Shown here: one piece after another, positions 18,201-26,679 of the stretch
Layout: each line of letters begins with the position of its first letter
Numbering within the stretch: position 1 is the first letter of the stretch
Assembly (NCBI RefSeq): GCF_003254645.1
Contig: NZ_PNFD01000001.1
Coordinates: 1,240,001 to 1,304,000 of the forward strand
Origin: Microbacterium suaedae
GTDB taxonomy: Bacteria; Actinomycetota; Actinomycetes; Actinomycetales; Microbacteriaceae
Direction: 5' to 3'
DNA: 64,000 nucleotides
The notes under the pieces: generated by a model
Told to the model about the DNA's origin: nothing
Database searches by the model: none
What the model saw: only the letters and a program-made list of their open reading frames with translations
Position numbers and translations under genes: made by a program

Positions 18201-19955
18201 TTGGCTTCATCCGTGCTCTGGAAACTTCTCGTCCGCTATCTCGGGCGATACAAATGGCTGCTCGCGGGGGTGCTGGTCTTCCAGCTGGCCTCCGCCTTCG
18301 CCGCCCTATCGCTCCCGACCCTCAACGCCGACATCATTGACCAAGGCGTCGCCGTCGGCGACGTACCGTACATCGTCCGCACCGGGCTGTGGATGCTGCT
18401 CGTCGCCCTCGGTCAGATCCTCGCCGCGATCGTCGCGACGTTCTGCGCAGCGCGCGCGGCCATGAGCCTCGGCCGCGATATCCGCGACGATGTCTTCGCG
18501 CGCGTCTCCGGGTTCAGTGAACGCGAGGTGTCGACCTTCGGCGCCGGATCCCTCATCACTCGAAACACGAACGACGTGCAGCAGGTGCAGATGCTCGCAA
18601 TGATGAGCGCGACGATGCTCGTCATGGCGCCCATGATGGCGATCGGCGGCATCGTCATGGCGATCCGCCAGGACGTCGGGCTCAGTTGGATCCTCGCCGT
18701 GTCGATCCCCGCTCTCCTCCTCGTCGCCGCGGCGATCATCAGCCGCATGGTGCCTTTGTTCCGCAGCTATCAGGCGAAGCTCGACGCCGTGAACCGCGTG
18801 ATGCGAGAACAGCTCACAGGCGTGCGCGTCGTCCGCGCTTTCGTGCGCGAGGCCATCGAAGAAGAACGCTTCCGCCTCGCCAACACCGACATCATGGTCG
18901 TCGGGCGCAAGGTCGGCTCGCTCTTCGTGCTCATGTTCCCCCTCGTGATGCTCGTGCTCAACGTCACCATCGTCGGCGTCGTCTGGTTCGGCGGCATCGA
19001 GGTCGACGCCGGCAACACGCAGATCGGCACGCTGTTCGCGTTCATGCAGTACGTCGGACAGATCCTCGGCGGCGTCATGATGGCGAGCTTCATGGCGATC
19101 ATGATCCCGCGCGCGGCCGTGTCTGCCGACCGCATCGGCGAGGTGCTCGCGAGCGAGACTACCCTCGTGCGACCTGAGCACCCGATCAGCGAGATGCCGA
19201 CGCCCGGCCACGTCGAGTTCGACGACGTCTCCTTCACCTACCCCGGTGCCGAACAGCCCGTTCTCTCCGCTATCTCGTTCCACGCCGCTCCCGGCGAGAC
19301 GGTGGCGGTCATCGGGTCGACCGGCGCCGGGAAGACGACCCTCATCTCTCTCATCCCGCGGCTCTTCGATGCCACGAGCGGAACCGTGCGCGTGCAGGGC
19401 GTCGATGTCACGCAGGCCGACCTCGACGTGCTGTGGAAGGGCATCGGCCTCGTGCCTCAGCGCCCCTTCCTCTTCAGCGGCACGATCGCGAGCAATCTGC
19501 GCTTCGGGCGCGAGCAGGCGACCGACGACGAGCTCTGGCACGCGCTCGAGATCGCGCAGGCCGCCGATTTCGTGCGCGAGAAGCCGCAGGGTCTCGACAC
19601 CCCCATCGCCCAGGGCGGCACCAACGTCTCCGGAGGGCAGCGGCAGCGCCTCGCGATCGCCCGCGCCATCGTGCACCAGCCCGACGTCCTCGTCTTCGAC
19701 GACTCGTTCTCGGCGCTCGATCTCACGACCGACGCGCGATTGCGCCAGGCCCTCTGGCGGGAGCTGCCCGAGGTCACGAAGATCGTCGTCGCGCAACGCG
19801 TCTCGACGATCACGGAGGCCGACCGCATCGTCGTCATCGACGACGGAAAGATGGCGGGCGTCGGCACCCACGAGCAGCTGCTCGAGACGAGCACCACCTA
19901 TCGGGAGATCGTCGAATCGCAGATGAGCGTTGACGAGAGCGAGGTCGGAGCATGA
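18201..19955 (+). CDS. ABC exporter half-transporter, subunit 1 (degenerate ATP site)
   Basis: A 584-residue protein: six transmembrane helices (about 1-320) then one nucleotide-binding domain with Walker A GSTGAGKTT and signature NVSGGQRQR. Walker B reads VLVFDDSFSALD, with Asp in place of the catalytic Glu, and the switch position reads VAQRVST, Gln instead of His. Such changes mark the non-catalytic partner of heterodimeric exporters of the TmrAB/BmrCD kind. The start is given as TTG 18201; GTG 18213 is the alternative and neither has a clear ribosome binding site. It overlaps the next gene by four bases. Confidence 0.88.
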   Translation: MASSVLWKLLVRYLGRYKWLLAGVLVFQLASAFAALSLPTLNADIIDQGVAVGDVPYIVRTGLWMLLVALGQILAAIVATFCAARAAMSLGRDIRDDVFARVSGFSEREVSTFGAGSLITRNTNDVQQVQMLAMMSATMLVMAPMMAIGGIVMAIRQDVGLSWILAVSIPALLLVAAAIISRMVPLFRSYQAKLDAVNRVMREQLTGVRVVRAFVREAIEEERFRLANTDIMVVGRKVGSLFVLMFPLVMLVLNVTIVGVVWFGGIEVDAGNTQIGTLFAFMQYVGQILGGVMMASFMAIMIPRAAVSADRIGEVLASETTLVRPEHPISEMPTPGHVEFDDVSFTYPGAEQPVLSAISFHAAPGETVAVIGSTGAGKTTLISLIPRLFDATSGTVRVQGVDVTQADLDVLWKGIGLVPQRPFLFSGTIASNLRFGREQATDDELWHALEIAQAADFVREKPQGLDTPIAQGGTNVSGGQRQRLAIARAIVHQPDVLVFDDSFSALDLTTDARLRQALWRELPEVTKIVVAQRVSTITEADRIVVIDDGKMAGVGTHEQLLETSTTYREIVESQMSVDESEVGA

Positions 19956-22036
19956 GCGCCACGACACAGGACGAAGGCCTCACAGAACAGGAGCGCATCG
20001 AGGCCGAGCTCGCCGAACAGGCACGACAGTCGGGCGGCGGATGGGATGGCCCGGCGGGCGGAAAGCCAGAGAACTTCTGGCCGAGCTTCCTACGGTTCCT
20101 GCGCCTCCTCGCGCCGTACAAGTGGGCGTTCATCCTCGCCTCCGTGCTCGGCGCGATCGGCGTCGTGCTCGCCGTCGCCGGCCCCAAGGTGCTCGGAGAA
20201 GCGACGAACGTCGTCTTCGAGGGCGTCATGTCCACCGCCATGGGTGCGAACTTCGCGGGGATGAGCCAGGACGAGGTCGTCGCGGCGCTCGAGGCGACGG
20301 GACAGCAGGAGTTCGCCAACATGGTCGCGGCCATGAATCACTTCGCCCCCGGCGAGGGCGTCGATTTCGACCGGCTGCGCGTCGTCGTCGTATGGGCGAT
20401 GTCGATCTACGTGCTCTCCGCCGTCCTGCAGTGGCTGCAGGGCTACATCATCAACGTCATCATGGTGCGCACGATGTGGCGCGTGCGCGAGCAGATCGAG
20501 GCGAAGATCAACCGCCTGCCGCTGCGCTACTTCGACAAGGTCCAGCGCGGCGAGCTCATCAGCCGCGTCACGAACGACGTCGACAACATGACGCAGACGC
20601 TGCAGCAGTCGCTCTCGGGCGCGCTCACGTCGCTCCTCATGGTCGTCGGCGTCATCGGCATGATGTTCTCGATCTCGTGGCAGCTCGCCCTCGTGGCGCT
20701 CGTCGCGCTGCCTCTCATCGGCGTCATCATGGGCATCATCGGCCCCAAGTCACAGAAGGCCTTCCAGACGCAGTGGAAGAAGGTCGGTCGCCTCAACTCG
20801 CGCGTGGAGGAGTCGTTCTCCGGACACGCGCTCGTCAAGGTCTACGGCCGCGAGAAGTCTGTGGGCGATGCCTTCCGCGACGAGAACGAAGAGCTCTACC
20901 GAGCGTCGTTCTTGGCGCAGTTCCTGTCGGGCGTGATGATGCCGGCGATGCAGTTCGTGGGCTACCTCACCTATGCCGGCATCGCTGTGCTCGGCGGCAT
21001 CATGGTGGCGGGCGGTCAGATCCGCATCGGCGACGTGCAGGCCTTCGTGCAGTACTCGCAGCAGTTCACGCAGCCGCTCACCGAGCTCGGCGGCATGCTG
21101 CCCGTCGTGCAGTCCGGCACCGCGTCGGCCGAGCGTGTGTTCGCCCTGCTCGACGAGGACGAACAGGATCCCGACGACGCCGACGCGCCCACGGCGCCCG
21201 AGGGCGGGGCGGGGGTCATCGAGTTCGAGAACGTGCAGTTCTCCTACACCGAGGATCAGCCGCTCATCGACGATCTCTCGTTCCGTGTCGAACCGGGCCA
21301 CACCGTGGCGATCGTCGGCCCGACCGGAGCCGGGAAGACGACGCTCGTGAACCTCCTCATGCGGTTCTACGAACTCGACGGCGGCGCGATCCGCCTCGAT
21401 GGACAGGACGTCGGCGAGATGACGCGCGCCGATTTGCGCTCGCGCACAGGCATGGTGCTGCAGGATCCCTGGCTGTTCGCGGGTTCCATCCGCGACAACA
21501 TCCGATACGGCGACGAGAGCGCGAGCGACGAGGAGGTGCAGGCGGCCGCCGAAGCGACGTACGTCGACCGGTTCGTCCACTCGCTGCCCGACGGATACGA
21601 CACGGTGCTCGAAGAAGATGCGGCGAACGTATCGGCCGGCGAACGCCAGCTCATCACGATCGCACGGGCGTTCGTGCGGCGCCCGCAGGTGCTCATCCTC
21701 GACGAGGCGACAAGCTCCGTCGACACGCGCACCGAGCTGCTGCTGCAGCACGCCATGGCGGCCCTTCGAGAGGGGCGCACCTCGTTCGTCATCGCGCACC
21801 GTCTGTCGACGATCCGCGACGCCGACCTCATCCTCGTGATGGAACACGGCTCGATCGTCGAGCAGGGCGACCACGAGCAGCTCATCGCCCGGCGCGGCGC
21901 GTACTGGCGGCTCTACCAGAGCCAGTTCGAGCACGCCGTCGTCGACGTCGATGAGGTCGAGGCGATCGAAGAGTCGCTCGGCACATCCGAGCTGCCCGTC
22001 GTGGGTGGTCCGCCCGAGCCCACCGCCGAGTCCTGA
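19952..22036 (+). CDS. ABC exporter half-transporter, subunit 2 (catalytic ATP site)
   Basis: A 694-residue partner of the previous gene. It has an acidic N-terminal extension, six transmembrane helices, and a nucleotide-binding domain with GPTGAGKTT, Walker B VLILDEATSSVD with the catalytic Glu and switch IAHRLST with His. Its own signature is altered, NVSAGERQL. Paired with subunit 1, one composite site is canonical and the other degenerate. A tail of about 30 acidic residues follows the domain. Substrates are probably drugs or lipids; nothing nearby says which. Confidence 0.9.
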   Translation: MSATTQDEGLTEQERIEAELAEQARQSGGGWDGPAGGKPENFWPSFLRFLRLLAPYKWAFILASVLGAIGVVLAVAGPKVLGEATNVVFEGVMSTAMGANFAGMSQDEVVAALEATGQQEFANMVAAMNHFAPGEGVDFDRLRVVVVWAMSIYVLSAVLQWLQGYIINVIMVRTMWRVREQIEAKINRLPLRYFDKVQRGELISRVTNDVDNMTQTLQQSLSGALTSLLMVVGVIGMMFSISWQLALVALVALPLIGVIMGIIGPKSQKAFQTQWKKVGRLNSRVEESFSGHALVKVYGREKSVGDAFRDENEELYRASFLAQFLSGVMMPAMQFVGYLTYAGIAVLGGIMVAGGQIRIGDVQAFVQYSQQFTQPLTELGGMLPVVQSGTASAERVFALLDEDEQDPDDADAPTAPEGGAGVIEFENVQFSYTEDQPLIDDLSFRVEPGHTVAIVGPTGAGKTTLVNLLMRFYELDGGAIRLDGQDVGEMTRADLRSRTGMVLQDPWLFAGSIRDNIRYGDESASDEEVQAAAEATYVDRFVHSLPDGYDTVLEEDAANVSAGERQLITIARAFVRRPQVLILDEATSSVDTRTELLLQHAMAALREGRTSFVIAHRLSTIRDADLILVMEHGSIVEQGDHEQLIARRGAYWRLYQSQFEHAVVDVDEVEAIEESLGTSELPVVGGPPEPTAES

Positions 22037-22043
22037 TGTCCCG

Positions 22044-22072
22044 GGCGCCGGGCGGCTGATCCGTCCGGCGCC
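22044..22072. terminator. GC-rich hairpin between convergent genes
   Basis: Arms GGCGCCGG (22044-22051) and CCGGCGCC (22065-22072) close over a 13-base loop. It lies 7 bases after the end of the ABC exporter gene and 6 bases from the stop of the convergent LLM gene, where a bidirectional terminator is expected. No T-run is present, as is common in actinobacteria. Confidence 0.6.
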
Positions 22073-22078
22073 TGAGCG

Positions 22079-22915
22079 TCACTCCTGGGTGAGGCCGAGG
22101 GTGTCGGCGACGCGCTCGAGGTCGCCGAGGGCGTCCTCGCCGATCGGCTGCACGCTCACGTGATCCGCGCCCGCCGCAAGGTGCGACTCGATGCCCGCGA
22201 CGGCCGCAGCGGCATCGGGGTTCGCCGCGACGAGATCGACGAGCGCGTCGGAACCGCCGTCGTCGAACGCCGCCTCGTCGGTTCCGAAGCGCTTCAGCGC
22301 GTTCACGTAGTTCTCGAGGCGGAAGTACCGCGCGAGGTAGTCCCGCGCGACCGCGCGGGCCGATGCGGCGTCCCGGCCGAGCGACACCTTCAGTTCGGGG
22401 GCGAGCAGGGCGTCGCCGACGATCCCCCGCGCGTGGGCCGTGTGCGCGGGCGTCGTCAGATACGGGTGCGCACCGATCGATCGATCGGCGGCCAGAGCGA
22501 GGGTCTTGTCGCCCAGCGCCGCGAGCAGACGCGCGTCGGCCGGGACACCCTCCGCATCGAACACGTCAAGGTAGTCCCGCAGCGCCGACAGCGGACCCAC
22601 CCGGTGGGGCGTCGCCTCACGATGCCCCGAGCCGATGCCGACGACGAACCGTCCCGGGTGGTCGTCGGAGATCCGCAGATACGACGCGGCGACCTCCACG
22701 GGATCCGCCTGCCAGATATTGACGATCCCCGTCGCGACCATCACGTGCTCGGTTTCGTTGAGCACGGCCTCGACGCCCTCGAGCTCGGCGGCGGGCGACC
22801 CGCCGATCCAGAGCGTCTGATAGCCGAGTCGTTCGGCGACCGCCGCGGTTCCGGGTGTCCACCGCCCCTCCGGAAGCCACACACCGTAGGTTCCGAACTG
22901 CTGCCTGCTGACCAT
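22079..22915 (-). CDS. LLM-class flavin/F420-dependent oxidoreductase
   Basis: A 278-residue luciferase-like barrel, close in pattern to the TIGR03620 group. Features are FGTYGVWLPEGRW at the start, TGIVNIWQADPVEV, the HPGRFVVGIGSGHRE loop and the C-terminal AGADHVSVQPIG. The ATG at 22915 begins MVSRQQFG. The gene stands alone between the exporter terminator and the 70-bp repeats. Cofactor unknown. Confidence 0.8.
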   Translation of the reverse strand: MVSRQQFGTYGVWLPEGRWTPGTAAVAERLGYQTLWIGGSPAAELEGVEAVLNETEHVMVATGIVNIWQADPVEVAASYLRISDDHPGRFVVGIGSGHREATPHRVGPLSALRDYLDVFDAEGVPADARLLAALGDKTLALAADRSIGAHPYLTTPAHTAHARGIVGDALLAPELKVSLGRDAASARAVARDYLARYFRLENYVNALKRFGTDEAAFDDGGSDALVDLVAANPDAAAAVAGIESHLAAGADHVSVQPIGEDALGDLERVADTLGLTQE

Positions 22916-23011
22916 TGAAGCGCCTTCCCGGCCAAAAGCGGTCGTCCTTGGCGCACCACCCTACGCACAGAACGTGTCGGGCGGGTGGCGTGGGACGAAG
23001 AACGACGGGAG

Positions 23012-23221
23012 CAGGCGGACGGCGAAGCCGGATCCGCCAGACAGGCCCGCTGAATCAAGCCGCCCCTCTCGCCGCTCGATACAGGCGGACGGCGAAGCCG
23101 GATCCGCCAGACAGGCCCGCTGAATCAAGCCGCCCCTCTCGCCGCTCGATACAGGCGGACGGCGAAGCCGGATCCGCCGGACAGGCCCGCTGAATCGAGT
23201 CGCCCCTCTGGCGGCTCGATT
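23012..23221. repeat. 70-bp direct repeat, three head-to-tail copies
   Basis: Copies begin at 23012, 23082 and 23152 with caggcggacggcgaagccgg. Copies 1 and 2 are near identical; copy 3 differs at a few bases. Each copy holds a small hairpin around cggcgaagccg. In copy 3 the end forms a 16-bp stem with one mismatch, gctgaatcgagtcgcc against ggcggctcgattcagc (about 23190-23226), reaching into the stop codon of the hydrolase gene. It may serve as a terminator for that gene. The copies fill most of the 305-base gap after the LLM start. Confidence 0.95.
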
Positions 23222-24309
23222 CAGCCGAAGAGCAACCCGGGTGGTTCGTGCATGAACGCGCGGCCGACGACGTCGTCCGGGAGGTCCTCGAGCGTCGGCG
23301 GTGTCCAGCGCGGCGACGCACCGCGGTCGATCATCTGAGCGCGGATCCCCTCGGTCATGTCGGGTTGCGTGCGGACGAACCAGTTGACGAGTCGGAACTC
23401 CTGCTCGAGCGCACCGCGCAGGTGCGGCAGAGCGCGAGACGAGCGGATCGCGGCGAGCGTGACCGCGAGCGCCGTCGGCGGGCGTTCTTCGAGGGCCGCG
23501 AGCGCCGTGGCGGGGGATCGCTTCTCGTCGAGCCACCGGGGATCCGTCGATAGCTCGCGCAGCCGGTCGCGCACCTCCGCGACGGTGTCGCGGGCGAAGG
23601 CGTCGTCGATCCACGCGCGGGCGTCGAGGAGGGAACTCTCGTCCGGGGTCTCGTCGAAGAGCATGACGAGCTCGGTCGGCGTGGAGGGGTCTGCGCGGGT
23701 CTCGAGCGCGTCGCGCACGGCTTCGACGTCGTCGCGCCGAACGAGTTGATCGGCGAAGCCCGCATAGATGGCGTCGGCGGCGTCCATCGTGTCGCTCGTG
23801 AGGGCAAGGTATTCGCCGATCCGGCCCGGGGCGTGCGCGAGCAGCCAGGAACCGCCTGCGTCCGGCGTGAATCCGATGCGCGTCTCGGGCATCGCGAGCA
23901 CGGACGTCTCGGTGACGAGGCGCACGGCGGCATGTCCGGTCAGGCCGATCCCGCCGCCCATCGTCACGCCGTCGGCGATCGTCACGATCGGCTTCGGATA
24001 CTCCGCGATCGTGGCATTCAGCCGATACTCCGTGCGGAAGAACTCCTCGGCGAGGTTGATGTCACCTGCCGTGATCGCGCCGTGAAGGCGGCGAACGTCG
24101 CCGCCGGCGCAGAAGCCGCGCTCGCTCGTCGCGTCGATCAGCACGGTGTCGATGTCGGCGTCGTTCCGCCACCGTTCAAGCGCGGAGCCGATCGCGCGCA
24201 GCATCGAGGTGTCGACCGCGCCGAGCGACCGCGGCCGATCGATCGTGATGTGTCCGAGCGCGCTGTGCGTGCGGATGAGGATGCGCTCGTCGACGTCATT
24301 CGGGGTCAC
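23221..24309 (-). CDS. 3-hydroxyisobutyryl-CoA hydrolase (enoyl-CoA hydratase/isomerase superfamily)
   Basis: A 362-residue crotonase-fold enzyme. The oxyanion-hole parts FCAGGDVRRLH and GVTMGGGIGLTGHAAVR, the ETRIGFTPDAGGSWLL segment and the long C-terminal half are typical of HIBCH rather than of simple enoyl-CoA hydratases, which are near 260 residues. The role is valine breakdown. The start is the GTG at 24309; no in-frame ATG is close. The stop codon lies in the palindromic third copy of the 70-bp repeat. Confidence 0.88.
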   Translation of the reverse strand: MTPNDVDERILIRTHSALGHITIDRPRSLGAVDTSMLRAIGSALERWRNDADIDTVLIDATSERGFCAGGDVRRLHGAITAGDINLAEEFFRTEYRLNATIAEYPKPIVTIADGVTMGGGIGLTGHAAVRLVTETSVLAMPETRIGFTPDAGGSWLLAHAPGRIGEYLALTSDTMDAADAIYAGFADQLVRRDDVEAVRDALETRADPSTPTELVMLFDETPDESSLLDARAWIDDAFARDTVAEVRDRLRELSTDPRWLDEKRSPATALAALEERPPTALAVTLAAIRSSRALPHLRGALEQEFRLVNWFVRTQPDMTEGIRAQMIDRGASPRWTPPTLEDLPDDVVGRAFMHEPPGLLFG

Positions 24310-24397
24310 GCGGCCACGTTACCGGGCGCGGTTCCCACATCCATCAGGCGGTATCGGCAAGGATGTAGAGGAACGCATGTTTCTGAAGGAGGTGCGC

Positions 24398-26005
24398 GTG
24401 AGCGACGGCAAGGTGATCGAGTTCGCCGATGTGACGATGGTGTTCGGCGACGCTCCGGCTGTCGACGGGCTGACGGCCCGCGTCGACCCGGGTCGTGTCA
24501 CGGCCTTCCTTGGGCCGAACGGCGCCGGAAAGACCACGACACTGCGGATCCTTCTCGGCGAGCTGCGCTCGACGCGCGGGCGCGCGACGATCGGCGGGAC
24601 CGAGTATCAGCGCATCGTGCGCCCGGCCGCGTCGATCGGCGCCGTCATGTCGATCGCGCCTCTCGAGAAAGCGCGCCGAAAGACCGTCGTACGGCATCTG
24701 GCGAAGTCCGCCCGGCGTGTCGGCGTCGGCTCCGGGCGCGTGCGCGAGGTGTTGACGATCGTGGGTCTCGGCGAGATGGGCGATATGCGCATCGGCAGCC
24801 TCTCGCTCGGGATGAAGCATCGACTCGCGGTGGCGGAAGCCCTCCTCGGCGACCCGAGCGTGCTCGTGTTCGACGAACCTGCGAACGGCCTCGACCCGGA
24901 GGGGATCCGCTGGATCCGCCTGCTCATGCGGCGCTTCGCGGACGAAGGCCGCACGGTGCTCATGTCGTCGCATCTGCTCAGTGAGGTCCAGCAGGTCGCC
25001 GACTCGCTGATCGTGCTCAGCGAGGGGCGCCTGCTGTTCGAAGGTCCCATCGAACTGCTGAGCGAGACCGAGGGCGGGCTCGTGACCGTCGACGCCGACG
25101 ACCGCGCGGCGCTCATCGCCGCGCTCGACGAGGCGGATCTCGACCACCGTGTCCTGCGGTCGGGTATCGCGATCGACGACACGACGACGGCCGAGATCGG
25201 TTCGCTCGCGGCTCGCGCCGGCATCGCACTGACGACGCTCACGCACCGCGGGCCGACGCTCGAAGATATCTACCTGCAGATCATCGACGGCACCTGGACC
25301 GCGCCCGCCCGCACCGCCGCCCTCGAGCCCGGGGCGCACTTCGCCGCCGGAGACGCCACGGGCGCCACGGATGGGGACGTTCTCGGCGACGCGGCGACCT
25401 CCGAGCCGTCGGACGAGACCGACGCGATCGCAGAGACCTCCGAGCCGTCGGACGAAACCGACGCGATCGCGGAGCTCTTCGACGACGACGGCGGTACCGA
25501 GGGGGACGACACCTCTCAGGCGGACGACGCCGCTGACGGCAATGAGGACGCCGCGAACGGTCATGCAGCGGGCGCGATCGCCGGCGCCGCGGCCCTTCCG
25601 GGGGCGGCCGGTCTCGCGAACCTTGCTCACGGGCTCCGCTCAGACGACGACGATCCTTCGGAGGACGAAGCGGACGAGGACGGCGACACCGCCACGGTGC
25701 CCGCGGAGAGCGCAGACGACGAAGCGGACGGTTCCTCCTCGAGTTTCCCGGCGGCCACGCTCTCTCCCGGGGTGGTGGCTGCGTTCGCCCGCGCAGACGA
25801 ACTCGAACGCGATGCATCCGACATCGAGGCGGGGATCGTCGCCGACGAGGCGCGGGTCGCCGACGACGACTGGGAAGCCCAGCTGCGCGCGATGTTCGAC
25901 GACGAGGCGGCAGCGCCTCCCGCCGCGGCGAGTACGACGATGGCGGCATTCCCCGCCGCGAGCTTCGAGATCCCGGAAGGCGACGCGGAGGGCGACGCGG
26001 CCTGA
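24398..26005 (+). CDS. ABC-2-type ATPase with long acidic C-terminal tail
   Basis: A 535-residue cytoplasmic ATPase. Residues about 1-230 are an ABC domain of the drug/bacitracin exporter type (GPNGAGKTT, signature SLSLGMKHRL, Walker B VLVFDEPANGLD), followed by the usual small C-terminal region (GPTLEDIYL). After residue about 300 comes a tail of roughly 230 residues rich in Asp, Glu, Ala and Ser, with an imperfect repeat of TSEPSDETDAIAE. The GTG at 24398 is chosen because AAGGAGG lies five bases before it; the ATG at 24377 is in frame but weaker. No permease gene is adjacent. Confidence 0.85.
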   Translation: MSDGKVIEFADVTMVFGDAPAVDGLTARVDPGRVTAFLGPNGAGKTTTLRILLGELRSTRGRATIGGTEYQRIVRPAASIGAVMSIAPLEKARRKTVVRHLAKSARRVGVGSGRVREVLTIVGLGEMGDMRIGSLSLGMKHRLAVAEALLGDPSVLVFDEPANGLDPEGIRWIRLLMRRFADEGRTVLMSSHLLSEVQQVADSLIVLSEGRLLFEGPIELLSETEGGLVTVDADDRAALIAALDEADLDHRVLRSGIAIDDTTTAEIGSLAARAGIALTTLTHRGPTLEDIYLQIIDGTWTAPARTAALEPGAHFAAGDATGATDGDVLGDAATSEPSDETDAIAETSEPSDETDAIAELFDDDGGTEGDDTSQADDAADGNEDAANGHAAGAIAGAAALPGAAGLANLAHGLRSDDDDPSEDEADEDGDTATVPAESADDEADGSSSSFPAATLSPGVVAAFARADELERDASDIEAGIVADEARVADDDWEAQLRAMFDDEAAAPPAAASTTMAAFPAASFEIPEGDAEGDAA

Positions 26006-26108
26006 GGCGGCTGAGTTTTCCACAGCCCCGACGAGCACGTTCTCCACAGGCCCCTGATATCGCAGACATCAGCCCTGCGCTCATGACTAGGCCGTGACGA
26101 CGCTGCCG

Positions 26109-26501
26109 TCAGTCGAGCTGCGCGACATCGCCGGTGTCGCGGCCCTCACGCTGCAGCGCCTTCACGAGGCCCACTCCGTGTCGCGTCGTGAGCACGATCC
26201 GCTCGAACTCGCCGTCGCCCTCGAGGTCGATGACGACGCCCGGACGCCCCTCCCGCACGGCGGCGAAGTCATCGCCGAAGACCGAACGCCACGTGCCGTA
26301 GGCGACGCGCCCCGGCACGTGCGTGCCCGGCGCGCGCACGCCGCGCAGCCAGGTGAAGGGTTCTTCCGTCAGCTGCACCTTCGCGATGAGAGATCGGTCG
26401 ACGCGCACGCTCTCTGCGCGGCGGGCGAGCGCACGCTCGAGGGGTGCGAGCTGTACCTCGAGCGTGTCGGAGTCCACGAGCAGCCTGACCATGGACACCA
26501 T
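26109..26501 (-). CDS. Conserved-looking hypothetical protein (130 aa)
   Basis: I do not recognise this protein. It is 130 residues, mixed alpha/beta in look, with no signal peptide or membrane helix. It starts MVSMVRLLVDSDTLEVQ and has an ordered stretch with VDRSLIAKVQLTEEPFTW and GVVIDLEGD followed by an RIVLTTRHG strand, a pattern that could be a PH-like barrel. The ATG at 26501 follows the stop of a 33-residue open frame by four bases, so translation is probably coupled. An in-frame ATG at 26492 is an alternative start. Confidence 0.7.
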   Translation of the reverse strand: MVSMVRLLVDSDTLEVQLAPLERALARRAESVRVDRSLIAKVQLTEEPFTWLRGVRAPGTHVPGRVAYGTWRSVFGDDFAAVREGRPGVVIDLEGDGEFERIVLTTRHGVGLVKALQREGRDTGDVAQLD

Positions 26502-26505
26502 CCTG

Positions 26506-26607
26506 TCACTCCGTCGATGCGATCAGGCCCCCGGCGGGCACGCACTCACCGATCGGTGTCTGGATCTCCGTCGAGCTGAGTCCCGCGATGACGACTGTGG
26601 CCGTCAC
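26506..26607 (-). CDS. Small 33-aa open reading frame with strong ribosome binding site
   Basis: GTG at 26607 is preceded by AGGAGGGAGAA, a near-perfect ribosome binding site at five-base spacing. It would make a 33-residue peptide beginning VTATVVIAGLSSTEI and ending GGLIASTE, neutral and without a membrane helix. It ends four bases before the 130-residue hypothetical gene. It lies divergent from fbiC, 72 bases away. No function can be named; it may be a real small protein or a leader for coupling. Confidence 0.6.
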   Translation of the reverse strand: MTATVVIAGLSSTEIQTPIGECVPAGGLIASTE

Positions 26608-26679
26608 TTCTCCCTCCTCTTCCGCCGGGCTGTGCCCTGGTCGGTCCACCCGTGGCATTTCAGTGGAAGACTTGACGCG

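Noticed and set aside
26016..26048. Two DnaA-box-like nonamers (TTTTCCACA, TTCTCCACA) as a replication origin
   Set aside because: Only two imperfect sites, no AT-rich region and no dnaA/dnaN/gyrB neighbours.
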